From Neisseria flavescens (GTDB lineage Bacteria; Pseudomonadota; Gammaproteobacteria; Burkholderiales; Neisseriaceae): DNA of 64,000 nt. The notes beneath the pieces are model-generated. The model was not told the origin of the DNA, searched no databases, and was given only the letters and a program-made list of their open reading frames with translations. The stretch spans positions 62,001-126,000 of the forward strand of contig NZ_CP039886.1 in NCBI RefSeq assembly GCF_005221285.1, given 5' to 3'. Positions 52,841-61,123 of the stretch are shown here, piece after piece (the stretch's first letter is position 1; each line of letters starts with the position of its first letter). A program made the translations under genes and the position numbers.

Positions 52841-54247
52841 ATGAAATTAGGTTTGGTCAAATCAAGCGTATGCGTTGCCGCTGTTTCGCTGTTGGCGGCA
52901 TGTGCGCCGTTCGGCAAACAGTCGCCTTTGGATGAGCCAACAGCCTATCCGCTGCCGCAAGGCCAATCTGCCGCTACTGCCCAAGACGGCTGGTGGATGA
53001 AGCTGAAAGATAAAAAATTAAACAATTTGATTGCTTCCGCCATTCAGACGTCTACCAATCTGCGTGTCGTCAAGGCAAGGTTTGAGCAGGCTCAGGCGCA
53101 GCTGGGCGTTGTAGGAGCCGCAAACAAACCGCAAGTCGGCTTGGGTGTAACCGGTATTGGTACCTATGTTTCGCCCAAACCTCAAGCCGGTATGGTCGAT
53201 ACCGATCATACATTGGTTTTGGCGCACGCAGCTTTACAAGGCAGTTTGGTTTTCGACTTTTGGGGTAAAAACCGAGAGCAGATTCAAGCTGTTTTAGGAA
53301 AAAGCAGGGCTGCGGTGTATGAGGCGCATCATATCCGCACCGAGTTGGCTCATGCCGTTGCCGCCCAATATTTTGCGTGGCAGATGGCGACAGAACAACT
53401 GGCTTTGCTGGATACGCGCATAGAGCTGGCGGATAAGGCATTGAAACTGATGCAACAACGCGTTAAAGCGCAGCTGGCTCCTGCCGATGCCTTGCACACT
53501 CTGGAAATGGCGCAACAACAATTACAGCTTGAAAAATCGGCATGGACTCAGAAAAATGAGAAAATCCGCAACAGTCTGGCTGTATTGACCGGTCGTGTAC
53601 CGGGTGCATTGAATGGACAGGTTCCGGAAAAAATGGCGGCTGTGCCGTCATTGCCGGTTAGTCGCATCGAAGCGGATTTGCTGGCGGCACGCCCCGATAT
53701 CGCGGCACAAAAAGCTTTGCTTGAAGAGAAATGGCATATCGTTAAATCGACCGAAGCAGAGTTTTATCCGAATATCGAGTTGAAAGTTTTGGCAGGTATG
53801 ACGCACATTGATGCGTTCAATCTGATTCGCGGACGGACATCCGGTATGCTGGGCATTGTTCCGGCTTTGAATCTGCCATTGTTTACTTCCGGTGCGCTGC
53901 AGTCCAAATTGGCGGGCAAACGTGCCCAATATAACGAGCAGGTTGCCGTGTATGACCAAACCGTTTTGAACGCCATGCGTTCGGCGGCAGATGCTGTAGT
54001 CGACTATCAAAGCCTGAAAAGCCGACAAGATACTTGGAACAAGATGGTCAATATTGCCGATAAATCTGTACAAAATGCGAAAGGACGTGTTCGTGCAGGT
54101 TTGGATAACGGCTTGACCGCTTTGCAAAAACAAGATGAAGCTGCGCGTACAAAAATGTCGGCGGTTCAATATCATGCAGAATATCTGACAGCTTGGAGTA
54201 ACCTCAATGCCCAGTTGGGCGGAGGCTTTAAATTAAATAAGAAATAA
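52841..54247 (+). CDS. Outer-membrane efflux lipoprotein (NodT/TolC family)
   Basis: A 468-residue outer-membrane factor: lipobox SLLAACAP (Cys about residue 21), two OEP repeats with long alpha-hairpins (TSTNLRVVKARFEQAQAQLGVVGAANKPQVGLG and, in the second half, AARPDIAAQKALLEEKWHIVKSTEAEFYPNIEL). The RPDI..A....A...I..A...FYP pattern is the NodT hallmark. It would form the exit duct for the FarA/FarB-like pump downstream. Gonococcal FarAB borrows MtrE instead, so a dedicated duct here is notable. Confidence 0.87.
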   Translation: MKLGLVKSSVCVAAVSLLAACAPFGKQSPLDEPTAYPLPQGQSAATAQDGWWMKLKDKKLNNLIASAIQTSTNLRVVKARFEQAQAQLGVVGAANKPQVGLGVTGIGTYVSPKPQAGMVDTDHTLVLAHAALQGSLVFDFWGKNREQIQAVLGKSRAAVYEAHHIRTELAHAVAAQYFAWQMATEQLALLDTRIELADKALKLMQQRVKAQLAPADALHTLEMAQQQLQLEKSAWTQKNEKIRNSLAVLTGRVPGALNGQVPEKMAAVPSLPVSRIEADLLAARPDIAAQKALLEEKWHIVKSTEAEFYPNIELKVLAGMTHIDAFNLIRGRTSGMLGIVPALNLPLFTSGALQSKLAGKRAQYNEQVAVYDQTVLNAMRSAADAVVDYQSLKSRQDTWNKMVNIADKSVQNAKGRVRAGLDNGLTALQKQDEAARTKMSAVQYHAEYLTAWSNLNAQLGGGFKLNKK

Positions 54248-54316
54248 ACGTTTTATTAAAAAGCAAATATCCTGCCTTTGTTTTACAGACAAAATGCCGT
54301 CTGAAGGGAGTTGATT

Positions 54317-54541
54317 ATGGCAACAATAATGGAAAAAGATGTATTGATTGAAGTTGTAGCTTCAGGTTTGGCTTTAATTAGCCGCAAATTAAAATACAAT
54401 CTAGAGTATTTGAATAATAATGAAGACAATAATAGGTTGATTGAAATAAGAGATTACTTATATTCAACATTCTCGGATGAGATTGATTATGAAAAAATCT
54501 TAAGTGAATGCAAGGCTATCAAACAAAAATATCAAAGGTAA
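54317..54541 (+). CDS. Small soluble protein of unknown function
   Basis: 74 residues, MATIMEKDVLIEVVASGLAL then a helical, Asn/Glu/Tyr-rich stretch (NNNEDNNRLIEIRDYLYST); no cysteine motif beyond one Cys, no signal peptide. AT-rich, unlike the pump genes on both sides. AGGGAGTTGATT supplies a ribosome site; an in-frame TTG at 54311 is less likely. Paired with the next ORF (3-base gap). I do not recognise the family. Confidence 0.55.
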   Translation: MATIMEKDVLIEVVASGLALISRKLKYNLEYLNNNEDNNRLIEIRDYLYSTFSDEIDYEKILSECKAIKQKYQR

Positions 54542-54544
54542 ATC

Positions 54545-54844
54545 ATGGACTGGTTACATACTATTTTCCTTTGCTTTGTTTGGATTGTTGCCGTTGTTGC
54601 GGCGGGCGTTACTCTTTATGTCGTGGTTGCGTTGCCCATTGCGTTGATAACCGCCGTTGTTGGCATTGTTTACGGTTTTTTCAGGTTGTTTTTACCATTC
54701 CTTCCCGAATTTTGGGCGAGCATAGACACAACAGGAAATAAAAGCGGCTTTGATTGGGGAGAGCGGACAGAAGCCGACAAGCACCGCGAGTTAGTGGAGC
54801 ATATCCGCATTCAGAACATGAACGAAGAACGAAACAGAAGATAG
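54545..54844 (+). CDS. Small two-helix membrane protein of unknown function
   Basis: 99 residues: two membrane helices (IFLCFVWIVAVVAAGVTLYVVVALPIAL, AVVGIVYGFFRLFLPFLP), then a charged cytoplasmic tail (DWGERTEADKHRELVEHIRI). Starts three bases after the preceding ORF, so co-translated. The pair is inserted between the outer-membrane factor and the membrane fusion protein genes. A link to the pump is not shown; an inserted cassette or a toxin-immunity type pair are alternatives. Confidence 0.55.
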   Translation: MDWLHTIFLCFVWIVAVVAAGVTLYVVVALPIALITAVVGIVYGFFRLFLPFLPEFWASIDTTGNKSGFDWGERTEADKHRELVEHIRIQNMNEERNRR

Positions 54845-54981
54845 CAAATGCTATAATGAAAAATTGCCGCTCTCGGGCGGTAATAATGTAGTAACTAACA
54901 CCCGGCCACAATCAAAAGTGGTAGAAAAAATACAATTAGCTGCTATCGGTACGCTGAATGCTAACCGCTTATTGGAAAAAA

Positions 54982-55087
54982 TATAGTGGATTAAATTTAA
55001 ATCAGGACAAGGCGACGAAGCCGCAGACAGTACAAATAGTACGGCAAGGCGAGGCAACGCCGTACTGGTTTAAATTTAATCCACTAT
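54982..55087. repeat. Correia repeat enclosed element (internally deleted form)
   Basis: 106 bp bounded by TATAGTGGATTAAATTTAAA and a complementary TTTAAATTTAATCCACTAT end. The inner ACAAGGCGACGAAGCCGCAG and GGCGAGGCAACGCCGTACTGG blocks match the Correia consensus, with the middle of the full element missing. TA flanks are typical of such MITEs. Correia ends can carry promoters and are RNase III sites, so it may alter farA-farB expression. The rest of 54845-55382 holds a DUS pair (55177-55207) and no gene. Confidence 0.93.
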
Positions 55088-55176
55088 GGTTTTATCGTAA
55101 AATGAAATCGTCCGCAATAGAGCGCTTGCAGGTTTTTCGTACTGCAACAAAAGCCTCGAACTTCATCGTTTAATGT

Positions 55177-55210
55177 AGGCCGTCTGAAAGTGATTTCAGA
55201 CGGCCTTTTA
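55177..55210 (+). terminator. DUS terminator before the FarA-like gene
   Basis: AGGCCGTCTGAAA, GTGA loop, TTTCAGACGGCCT then T-run. It would separate the farA-like/farB-like pair from upstream transcription. Confidence 0.7.
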
Positions 55211-55382
55211 CTTACCTTATTTACATTTGCTACCGGAAGAAATTATTGTAATGAATAGAGTGTAACTTTAGAATATGACCCTTTAGTGCGTTAAACGCGC
55301 GTATTGGGGACTGATGGTATAAGTCAGCACCCAGCAAGACAATAATATCGTTATCATATGTGCAGAATTAAAGTTGGGACTT

Positions 55383-56573
55383 ATGGATACTCAATCAGAA
55401 AAAAATAATGTCCAAAAAGAACCGGAAGTAGCCGCTTCCGGCGCTAAAACGCATCGCAAACGCAATTTGGTTATCGTTACGCTTCTATTCCTTATTGCGG
55501 CAGCAGGAGTTGCTTTGGCATATTTCCTGTTTTGGCAGCATGAAGAAGAAACGGAAGATGCTTATGTGGCCGGTCATTTGGTGATGATTACGCCGCAGGT
55601 GAACGGCACGGTGCGCAAAGTCATGTATGACGATACGGATGTCGTGAAAAAAGGCGATGTGTTGGTGGCTTTGGACGACAGCGATTTTCAGTTGGCATAC
55701 GAACGCGCGCAAAATGAATTGATTCAGGCCATCCGTCAAAACAAACAGCAAACTGCGGTCAATTCAAAAGCCAAAGCTCAAGTGTTGTTGAGCAAAGCCG
55801 ATTTGGCCCGTGCACAAGCCGATTTGCGCCGCCGTGAATCTTTGGCGGGTACGGAAGCGGTTTCCGGCGAAGAACTCAGCCATGCCCGCGACGCTGTGGT
55901 TCAGGCTCAGGCTGCATTAAAAGCGGTTGAAGCAGAAGAAGTTTCTGCTCAGGCAGCGTTGGGCAACAATATTCCTCTGCGCCAACAACCGGCGGTTCAG
56001 ACGGCCATCAGCCACATCAAAGACGCTTGGCTGAATCTGCAACGTACGCAAATCCGTTCGCCGATTAGCGGCCAAATTGCCAAACGCAATGTCCAAGTCG
56101 GCCAACGTATCGTACAAGGTACGCCGATGATGGCCGTTGTGCCTCTGTCCGAATTGTGGGTGGATGCCAACTTTAAAGAATCGCAACTGCGCAAAATGAA
56201 AATCGGCCAGCCTGTTGAAATGACAGCTGATTTGTACGGCAGTAAAGTGGTTTACCATGGCAAGGTAATGGGCTTGTCGGCCGGTACGGGCAGTGCGTTC
56301 TCATTACTGCCGGCTCAAAATGCAACGGGCAACTGGATTAAAGTTGTGCAACGTGTGCCGGTGCGTATCAGTTTGGATGCTAAAGAATTGCAACAAAATC
56401 CGCTCCGTGTCGGTTTGTCGATGACTGTTAAAGTCGATATTGCCGAGAAGGGCAGCGGTAAAGCCATGACTGCTGAAGCAGAACGAAATACTGCCTTGCC
56501 GGAAACGGAAAGTGTGGATTGGAAAGCCGCCGATGCTTTAGTCGATAAAATCTTCGAGCAATATGCAAAATAA
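55383..56573 (+). CDS. farA: Membrane fusion protein, FarA/EmrA-like
   Basis: A 396-residue periplasmic adaptor. An N-terminal cytoplasmic tail, one membrane helix (LVIVTLLFLIAAAGVALAYFLFW), then lipoyl half-motif EEETEDAYVAGHLVMITPQVNGTV, a long alpha-hairpin (about residues 90-200) and ISGQIAKRNVQVGQRIVQGTPMMAVVPLSELWVDANFKE (second lipoyl half and beta-barrel), the EmrA signature. It links the MFS pump to an outer-membrane duct. ATG 55383 is chosen over the TTG at 55374. FarA orthology is likely but EmrA-like is the safe call. Confidence 0.88.
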   Translation: MDTQSEKNNVQKEPEVAASGAKTHRKRNLVIVTLLFLIAAAGVALAYFLFWQHEEETEDAYVAGHLVMITPQVNGTVRKVMYDDTDVVKKGDVLVALDDSDFQLAYERAQNELIQAIRQNKQQTAVNSKAKAQVLLSKADLARAQADLRRRESLAGTEAVSGEELSHARDAVVQAQAALKAVEAEEVSAQAALGNNIPLRQQPAVQTAISHIKDAWLNLQRTQIRSPISGQIAKRNVQVGQRIVQGTPMMAVVPLSELWVDANFKESQLRKMKIGQPVEMTADLYGSKVVYHGKVMGLSAGTGSAFSLLPAQNATGNWIKVVQRVPVRISLDAKELQQNPLRVGLSMTVKVDIAEKGSGKAMTAEAERNTALPETESVDWKAADALVDKIFEQYAK

Positions 56574-56576
56574 TCT

Positions 56577-56622
56577 TTTCAGACGGCCTGAGTCTTTTAT
56601 TGAAGGCTCAGGCCGTCTGAAA
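56577..56622 (+). terminator. DUS pair between the farA-like and farB-like genes
   Basis: TTTTCAGACGGCCTGAG and CTCAGGCCGTCTGAAA arms with a 12-base loop; may lower farB-like transcription relative to the adaptor gene. Confidence 0.5.
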
Positions 56623-56674
56623 TATTGATTCTCTTCAATCGACCGCTTTGGCGGTTGTCTTATAGTTTACAAAT

Positions 56675-58201
56675 ATGAATTATCCGCCGTTACAAGGGTT
56701 TAAGCTGGTGTTGGCAACTTTGGCGCTCAGCTTGGCCGTATTCATGGAAGTCTTGGACAGCACCATCGCCAACGTCGCTGTGCCTGTTATTGCAGGGGAT
56801 TTGGGTGCGGCTACCACGCAGGGGACTTGGGTGATTACCTCGTTTGCCGTAGCCAATGCCATCTCCGTTCCCTTGACAGGTTTTTTGGCCAAGCGGTTTG
56901 GCGAGGTCAAAATCTTTATCGCCGCTGTGATCGGGTTTGTTGTAATGTCATGGCTGTGTGGCATTGCGCATAATCTTCAAGCCTTGGTTTTTTTTCGTGT
57001 ATTGCAAGGCTTTATCGCCGGGCCATTGATTCCCTTGTCCCAAAGCCTGTTGATGGCCTCCTATCCGCCTGAAAAACGAACATTGGCACTGGCATTATGG
57101 GCGATGACCGTCGTTGTTGCCCCTGTATTGGGGCCGATTTTGGGCGGTTGGATTTCGGACAACTGGCATTGGGGATGGATTTTCTTTATCAATATCCCGA
57201 TCGGGATTTTGTCTGCAACTATTGCTTGGAAGCAGCTTAGACACAGGGAAACTGAAATCGTCAGAGCACCAATCGATTATGTCGGGCTGGTGTTGATGAT
57301 TGTCGGTATCGGCGCATTGCAAATGATGCTTGATAGGGGCAAGGAATTGGACTGGTTTGCCTCGGGAGAGATTATCGTTTTGGGCGTTACCGCTTTAGTG
57401 TTCCTAACATATTTTATTGTTTGGGAGCTGGGCGAGAAATACCCGATTGTCGATTTGTCATTGTTTAAAAATAGAAACTTCACAATAGGCGTTGTTGCTA
57501 CATCGTTGGGCTTCATGGTCTATATGGGCACATTGACCCTGCTGCCTTTGGTGCTGCAATCAAATCTTGGTTATACCGCTACTTGGGCAGGTTTGGCTGC
57601 TGCACCGGTGGGCTTCCTGCCGATTATTCTGTCGCCGATTATCGGTAAGTTCGGGAATCGCGTCGATATGCGGCTGTTTGTCAGCGCCAGCTTCTTGGTG
57701 TTTGCCTATACATTCCATTGGCGAACCGATTTCTATGCCGGTATGGATATGAGCAACGTCGTTTGGCCGCAGTTTTGGCAGGGTTTAGGCGTAGCCATGT
57801 TCTTCCTGCCTTTGACCAGTATTACCTTGTCGCATATGAAAGGCAACCAAATTGCCTCGGCCAGTAGCTTGTCTAACTTCTTACGAGTCTTTATGGGCGG
57901 TGTCGGAGTATCTGTTGTCAGCACCATGTGGGAACGACGCGAAGCTCTCCACCATACTCAACTGACCGAACATGTTAATTTATTGTCCTCAATCGGCAAC
58001 CAATCTATTCAAGGTATGATGGCTAATGGTCTGAGCAAGGAGCAGGCTTTGGTGGCGATAAATAGCACCATTTCCCAACAAGGCTTTATTATTGGCTCAA
58101 ATGAAATCTTCTTGGCAGGCAGTATTATATTCATCAGTATGATTCCCATTATTTGGCTTGCCAGACCTCCGTTTAGCGGTTCCGGCGGGGGAGGGCATTA
58201 G
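56675..58201 (+). CDS. farB: MFS efflux pump, DHA2 (EmrB/FarB) family
   Basis: A 508-residue 14-helix transporter. Diagnostic parts: AVFMEVLDSTIANVAVPVIAGDLGAATTQGTWVITSFAVANAISVPLTGFLAKRFGEVK (helices 1-2 and loop motif A), RVLQGFIAGPLIPLSQSLL (motif B region) and WAMTVVVAPVLGPILGGWISDNWHWGWIFFINIPIG (antiporter motif C and DHA2 motif). It exports hydrophobic drugs or long-chain fatty acids by proton antiport with the FarA-like adaptor. A strong FarB/EmrB match by motif; substrate is inferred. Confidence 0.9.
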   Translation: MNYPPLQGFKLVLATLALSLAVFMEVLDSTIANVAVPVIAGDLGAATTQGTWVITSFAVANAISVPLTGFLAKRFGEVKIFIAAVIGFVVMSWLCGIAHNLQALVFFRVLQGFIAGPLIPLSQSLLMASYPPEKRTLALALWAMTVVVAPVLGPILGGWISDNWHWGWIFFINIPIGILSATIAWKQLRHRETEIVRAPIDYVGLVLMIVGIGALQMMLDRGKELDWFASGEIIVLGVTALVFLTYFIVWELGEKYPIVDLSLFKNRNFTIGVVATSLGFMVYMGTLTLLPLVLQSNLGYTATWAGLAAAPVGFLPIILSPIIGKFGNRVDMRLFVSASFLVFAYTFHWRTDFYAGMDMSNVVWPQFWQGLGVAMFFLPLTSITLSHMKGNQIASASSLSNFLRVFMGGVGVSVVSTMWERREALHHTQLTEHVNLLSSIGNQSIQGMMANGLSKEQALVAINSTISQQGFIIGSNEIFLAGSIIFISMIPIIWLARPPFSGSGGGGH

Positions 58202-58203
58202 AT

Positions 58204-58236
58204 AAAAGGCCGTCTGAATTTCAGACGGCCTTTTAT
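58204..58236 (+). terminator. DUS terminator after the farB-like gene
   Basis: AAAAGGCCGTCTGAA / TTCAGACGGCCTTTT palindrome three bases after the stop. Confidence 0.8.
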
Positions 58237-58311
58237 CTATTAAAAAATTAGAACAGGCAGAAAAGGCGTTAAAAGAAGCGAAACAGCAAAGACTTTCAAA
58301 AAAAGAACTTA
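58237..58311 (+). pseudogene. Short coding remnant, possibly the tail of a secreted toxin
   Basis: An open stretch reading IKKLEQAEKALKEAKQQR and LSKKEL up to the left end of the IS5-family element. Rejoining across the element (one TTA kept) gives KPLER and a stop at about 59151. Charged, helical C-terminal tails of this kind occur in MafB/CdiA-type proteins. No start codon, so it is a remnant; the assignment is tentative. Confidence 0.35.
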
Positions 58312-59129
58312 GAACCTGTATTCACAAAAATGATAAAATATCTTTATGACTAGAAAATCCTACCCAACAGACTTAACAGATGCCCAATGGCAAGCGATTG
58401 AGCCGCATTTTAACCGGCTGCGCCGCTACAAATGGGATAAACGTACATTAGTGAATGCCGTTTTGTACATTACCAAAACAGGTTGCCAATGGCGCATGCT
58501 GCCCAATGATTTTCCACCTTATCCGACCGTATGGAGTTTCTATCGCAGAGCCAACCAATCAGGCTTATGGGATAGGATTCTTTTGGCATTGGTTCAAAAA
58601 AACGTTTAATCCATCAAAAACAAGCGATGCCGACTTATGCCATTATTGATTCGCAAAGTGTCAAAACAGCTTCCGGCGCACATGATAAAGGTTTTGACGG
58701 AGGTAAAAAAATCAAAGGCCGTAAGCGACATATAGCTGTTGATACGTTGGGTAACCTATTGTCTGTTGTGGTTCATGCAGCCAATATTCATGACACAAAA
58801 GCAGGTATTTTTGCAGCAAAAAAAGCGTTTGAGACCTATCCGGGTTTAAAAGGTTTCTGTGCAGACGCAGGTTATCGGAATACATTTGAGCGCGAAGTAT
58901 CGGAGCAATTGGGTTTAACTGTTGAGATTTCAAAGAAAATTCAAGATATTTCTTGGCATATTCTGCCCAAACGTTGGATTGTAGAACGAACGTTTGCATG
59001 GTTGGGTTGGTCTCGACGTTTGGCAAAAGATTTTGAGCAGACGAATTTATCTGCTGAAAATTTTGTCAAACTAGGGTATATTTCACAAATATTAAAATTT
59101 ATCAAATAGTTGTTTGTGAATACAGGTTC
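58312..59129 (+). mobile_element. IS5-family insertion sequence (IS427-type)
   Basis: 818 bp with perfect 17-bp terminal inverted repeats: GAACCTGTATTCACAAA at 58312-58328 and TTTGTGAATACAGGTTC at 59113-59129. Flanked by TTA on both sides (58309-58311 and 59130-59132), the likely target duplication. Carries one transposase in two overlapping frames. It appears intact and recent. Confidence 0.9.
58346..59109 (+). CDS. IS5-family transposase made by -1 frameshifting
   Basis: Frame 1 (58346-58609, 87 residues) begins MTRKSYPTDLTDAQWQAIEP and ends ...VQKNV. Frame 2 (in the -1 frame) begins before ATG 58627 and holds AIIDSQSVKTA (first Asp), KGRKRHIAVDTLGNLL, GFCADAGYRNTFE (second Asp) and WIVERTFAWLGWSRRL (Glu): the DDE core of IS5/IS4 enzymes. 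At the junction (about 58597-58605) the sequence CAAAAAAACG contains A-AAA-AAC, a classical slippery heptamer. A -1 slip there yields KKRLIHQKQAMPTYAIIDS and a full transposase of about 254 residues. Confidence 0.85.
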
Positions 59130-59228
59130 TTAAACCTCTTGAAAGATAAGTACGACATTGGCGCAATAAAATGAATGAAACAGGTGAAAATCATTCTATG
59201 AAACATAAACACTAACAGGAACTATTTT

Positions 59229-59633
59229 ATGACAAGTAAATGGATTTGGTTGCCCAATATAGGTGTAAATGAATTCTTTTTGAATAAAGAATGCTCTAAA
59301 GATCTATTAATTAAATATAATTTCAATTTAGCATATATTGATAAAGGACTTGCTAATGATGAGTTAGATTTTGAATATATTTCTAACGAATTTGGTATTT
59401 CAATTACTTTAACAAATGATTTAATCTGTAGTGGGTTTGAAATTCAGAAAAATCTATACTTAAACGACATAAGCATTATTGGCTTACCCATTAATAAATT
59501 TATTAATATGATGAAAAATATAAATATTAATGACTTAACTTTAGATTTAAAAGGAGATTTTTATCAATCAGAAAAGTTGAATGCTTTATTTTGGATTGAA
59601 GATAATATTATTACATCTGTTTCATGTTGGTAA
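59229..59633 (+). CDS. AT-rich orphan ORF, candidate immunity protein
   Basis: 134 residues, MTSKWIWLPNIGVNEFFLNK, acidic, rich in Asn, Ile and Leu, no signal peptide, three cysteines. Composition (about 25% GC by eye) is far below that of the host genes. It starts after a CAGGAAC ribosome site, follows a possible toxin tail, and is followed within 45 bases by a TpsA/FHA fragment. That is the arrangement of tpsC/maf silent cassettes with immunity ORFs. No family recognised; function is inference from context. Confidence 0.55.
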   Translation: MTSKWIWLPNIGVNEFFLNKECSKDLLIKYNFNLAYIDKGLANDELDFEYISNEFGISITLTNDLICSGFEIQKNLYLNDISIIGLPINKFINMMKNININDLTLDLKGDFYQSEKLNALFWIEDNIITSVSCW

Positions 59634-59677
59634 GATATGCTTATGTTTTATGTTGTTTGGCTTAACTGATATCTTTA

Positions 59678-59813
59678 GTCGGACAAAGCAAAAATGGTCG
59701 TGTCAATGCCATGGCGGCTGCCAATGCAGGTTGGCAAGCCTATCAAACAGGCAAAGGCGCACAAAACTTAGCCAACGGCACGACCAATGTCAAACAAGTC
59801 AGCATCTCCATAT
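59678..59813 (+). pseudogene. Fragment of a TpsA/FHA-like haemagglutinin gene
   Basis: About 45 codons without start: VGQSKNGRVNAMAAANAGWQ, then AYQTGKGAQNLANGTTNV and KQVSISI. This GQSKNGRVNAMAAANAG pattern belongs to the region before the variable C terminus of neisserial TpsA proteins. It stops at the end of thrB, which is on the other strand. Confidence 0.75.
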
Positions 59814-59814
59814 A

Positions 59815-60732
59815 TTATTTAAGACTCAAGAGTAGATCCCTAAATGCATTCGGATCTTTAATAAACGTCATTTCTCCTGATTGAGGGAAATGGAAATCGA
59901 GCAGGCGAGATACCCAGAAACGAATACATCCGGCTCTTTGTGCAGTAGGGAAATACGCACGTTCTTCATTAGATAATGGACGTACGCTTTCATAGCCATG
60001 GATAAAGGCATCATGAAGGACAGGGTCTAATTTGTTATCAGCTGTTCGTGCCCAATCGTTAACCGCAATTGCCAGGTCGTACATGAAATTACCGTTACAC
60101 GCATAATAGAAGTCGATAAAGCCGGAAACTTCATCTCCATTAAGCAATACGTTGTCCTTAAATAAATCGGCATGGATAATGCCGGAAGGTAAATGCTCTC
60201 CCAGATTTTCATCTAAAGCAGCAATTTCAGATTGAAGCAGAGCAGCATCCTCAGAATCTAAAACAGGCAGCAACTGAGTGCAGGCATCATGCCACCAGTC
60301 ATCATAACGAGGATTTTTCATTTTTAAAGGAAAGTCTTGACCGGCTAAATGCATTTTAGCCAGCATTGCGCCGGTATGAAAGCATTGAGCCTCGGTTGGC
60401 CAGCCGGTATCAGAACCATTCAAACAAGTAACCAAACAAGCCGGTTTCCCAACCAAAATAGAATGCAGTCCGCCATCTTGACGAGCAATTGGAGCAGCGC
60501 AGGCAACACCATTCAGACTTAAATGCTGGTTGAGTTCTAGAAAGAAAGGCAGTTCTTCTGATTTCAAAACCTCAAAAACAGTCAATACATAACGACCGGT
60601 TGAAGTAGTCAAAAAATAATTACTATTAGTAATTCCTTGAGCAATCCCCTGCAAAGAAACAAAATCTCCCAAATCATATTGCAGTAGGAAATCACGCATT
60701 TGAGCGTCGGAAACACTGGTATAGACAGACAT
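59815..60732 (-). CDS. thrB: Homoserine kinase, aminoglycoside-phosphotransferase type
   Basis: A 305-residue ThrB of the APH/choline kinase fold (not GHMP). It opens MSVYTSVSDAQMRDFLLQYDLGDF; the catalytic loop is SGIIHADLFKDNVLLNG (H-x-D-x-x-x-x-N, about residues 192-208) and the metal aspartate is in VSGFIDFYYACNG. It phosphorylates homoserine for threonine synthesis. Monocistronic; its 3' end touches the TpsA remnant. Confidence 0.93.
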   Translation of the reverse strand: MSVYTSVSDAQMRDFLLQYDLGDFVSLQGIAQGITNSNYFLTTSTGRYVLTVFEVLKSEELPFFLELNQHLSLNGVACAAPIARQDGGLHSILVGKPACLVTCLNGSDTGWPTEAQCFHTGAMLAKMHLAGQDFPLKMKNPRYDDWWHDACTQLLPVLDSEDAALLQSEIAALDENLGEHLPSGIIHADLFKDNVLLNGDEVSGFIDFYYACNGNFMYDLAIAVNDWARTADNKLDPVLHDAFIHGYESVRPLSNEERAYFPTAQRAGCIRFWVSRLLDFHFPQSGEMTFIKDPNAFRDLLLSLK

Positions 60733-60823
60733 AGCAAACTCGAGGCTGATATAAAAAAATCAAGGAAACATCATACCAAAAAACAAGCGCCAACAATATA
60801 AATTAAAGCGAGGGTCAAATTCA

Positions 60824-60858
60824 AAAGGCCGTCTGAAAGAGCATTTCAGACGGCCTTT
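60824..60858 (+). terminator. DUS inverted-pair hairpin upstream of rrn
   Basis: AAAGGCCGTCTGAAA, GAGCA loop, TTTCAGACGGCCTTT; between thrB and the rRNA operon. Confidence 0.6.
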
Positions 60859-60914
60859 GTTTTGTGTTTTTTGTATGTATGGAAAGTGTAGAAAGGTTTG
60901 CTGGAGTTTTTTTA

Positions 60915-60941
60915 TAAAATAAAAACCCTGTTAAAACAGGG
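60915..60941 (-). terminator. Intrinsic terminator on the minus strand, unassigned transcript
   Basis: On the minus strand CCCTGTT, TT, AACAGGG followed by TTTTTATTTT. No recognised gene ends here. Confidence 0.6.
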
Positions 60942-60979
60942 CGGTGATTAATTTTCTAGAAATAATTTTGCGAAAGGTG

Positions 60980-61008
60980 TTGACTGGTTTTGTTTGGAGG
61001 CGTATAGT
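60980..61008 (+). promoter_or_regulatory. Upstream rrn promoter candidate
   Basis: TTGACT (60980-60985), 17-base spacer, TATAGT (61003-61008). Confidence 0.6.
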
Positions 61009-61088
61009 TCGGTTCTTCGCTGCTGACGCGGTGAAGAAAATGAAGCAGACAGTATAACACAGTTAGTTAGAATTATCGATAATTTTAG

Positions 61089-61116
61089 TTGACATTTGCT
61101 AAATATACTGTATAAT
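61089..61116 (+). promoter_or_regulatory. Main rrn promoter
   Basis: Perfect consensus hexamers TTGACA (61089-61094) and TATAAT (61111-61116) with a 16-base spacer, about 150 bases before 16S. Confidence 0.88.
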
Positions 61117-61123
61117 TCGATTC

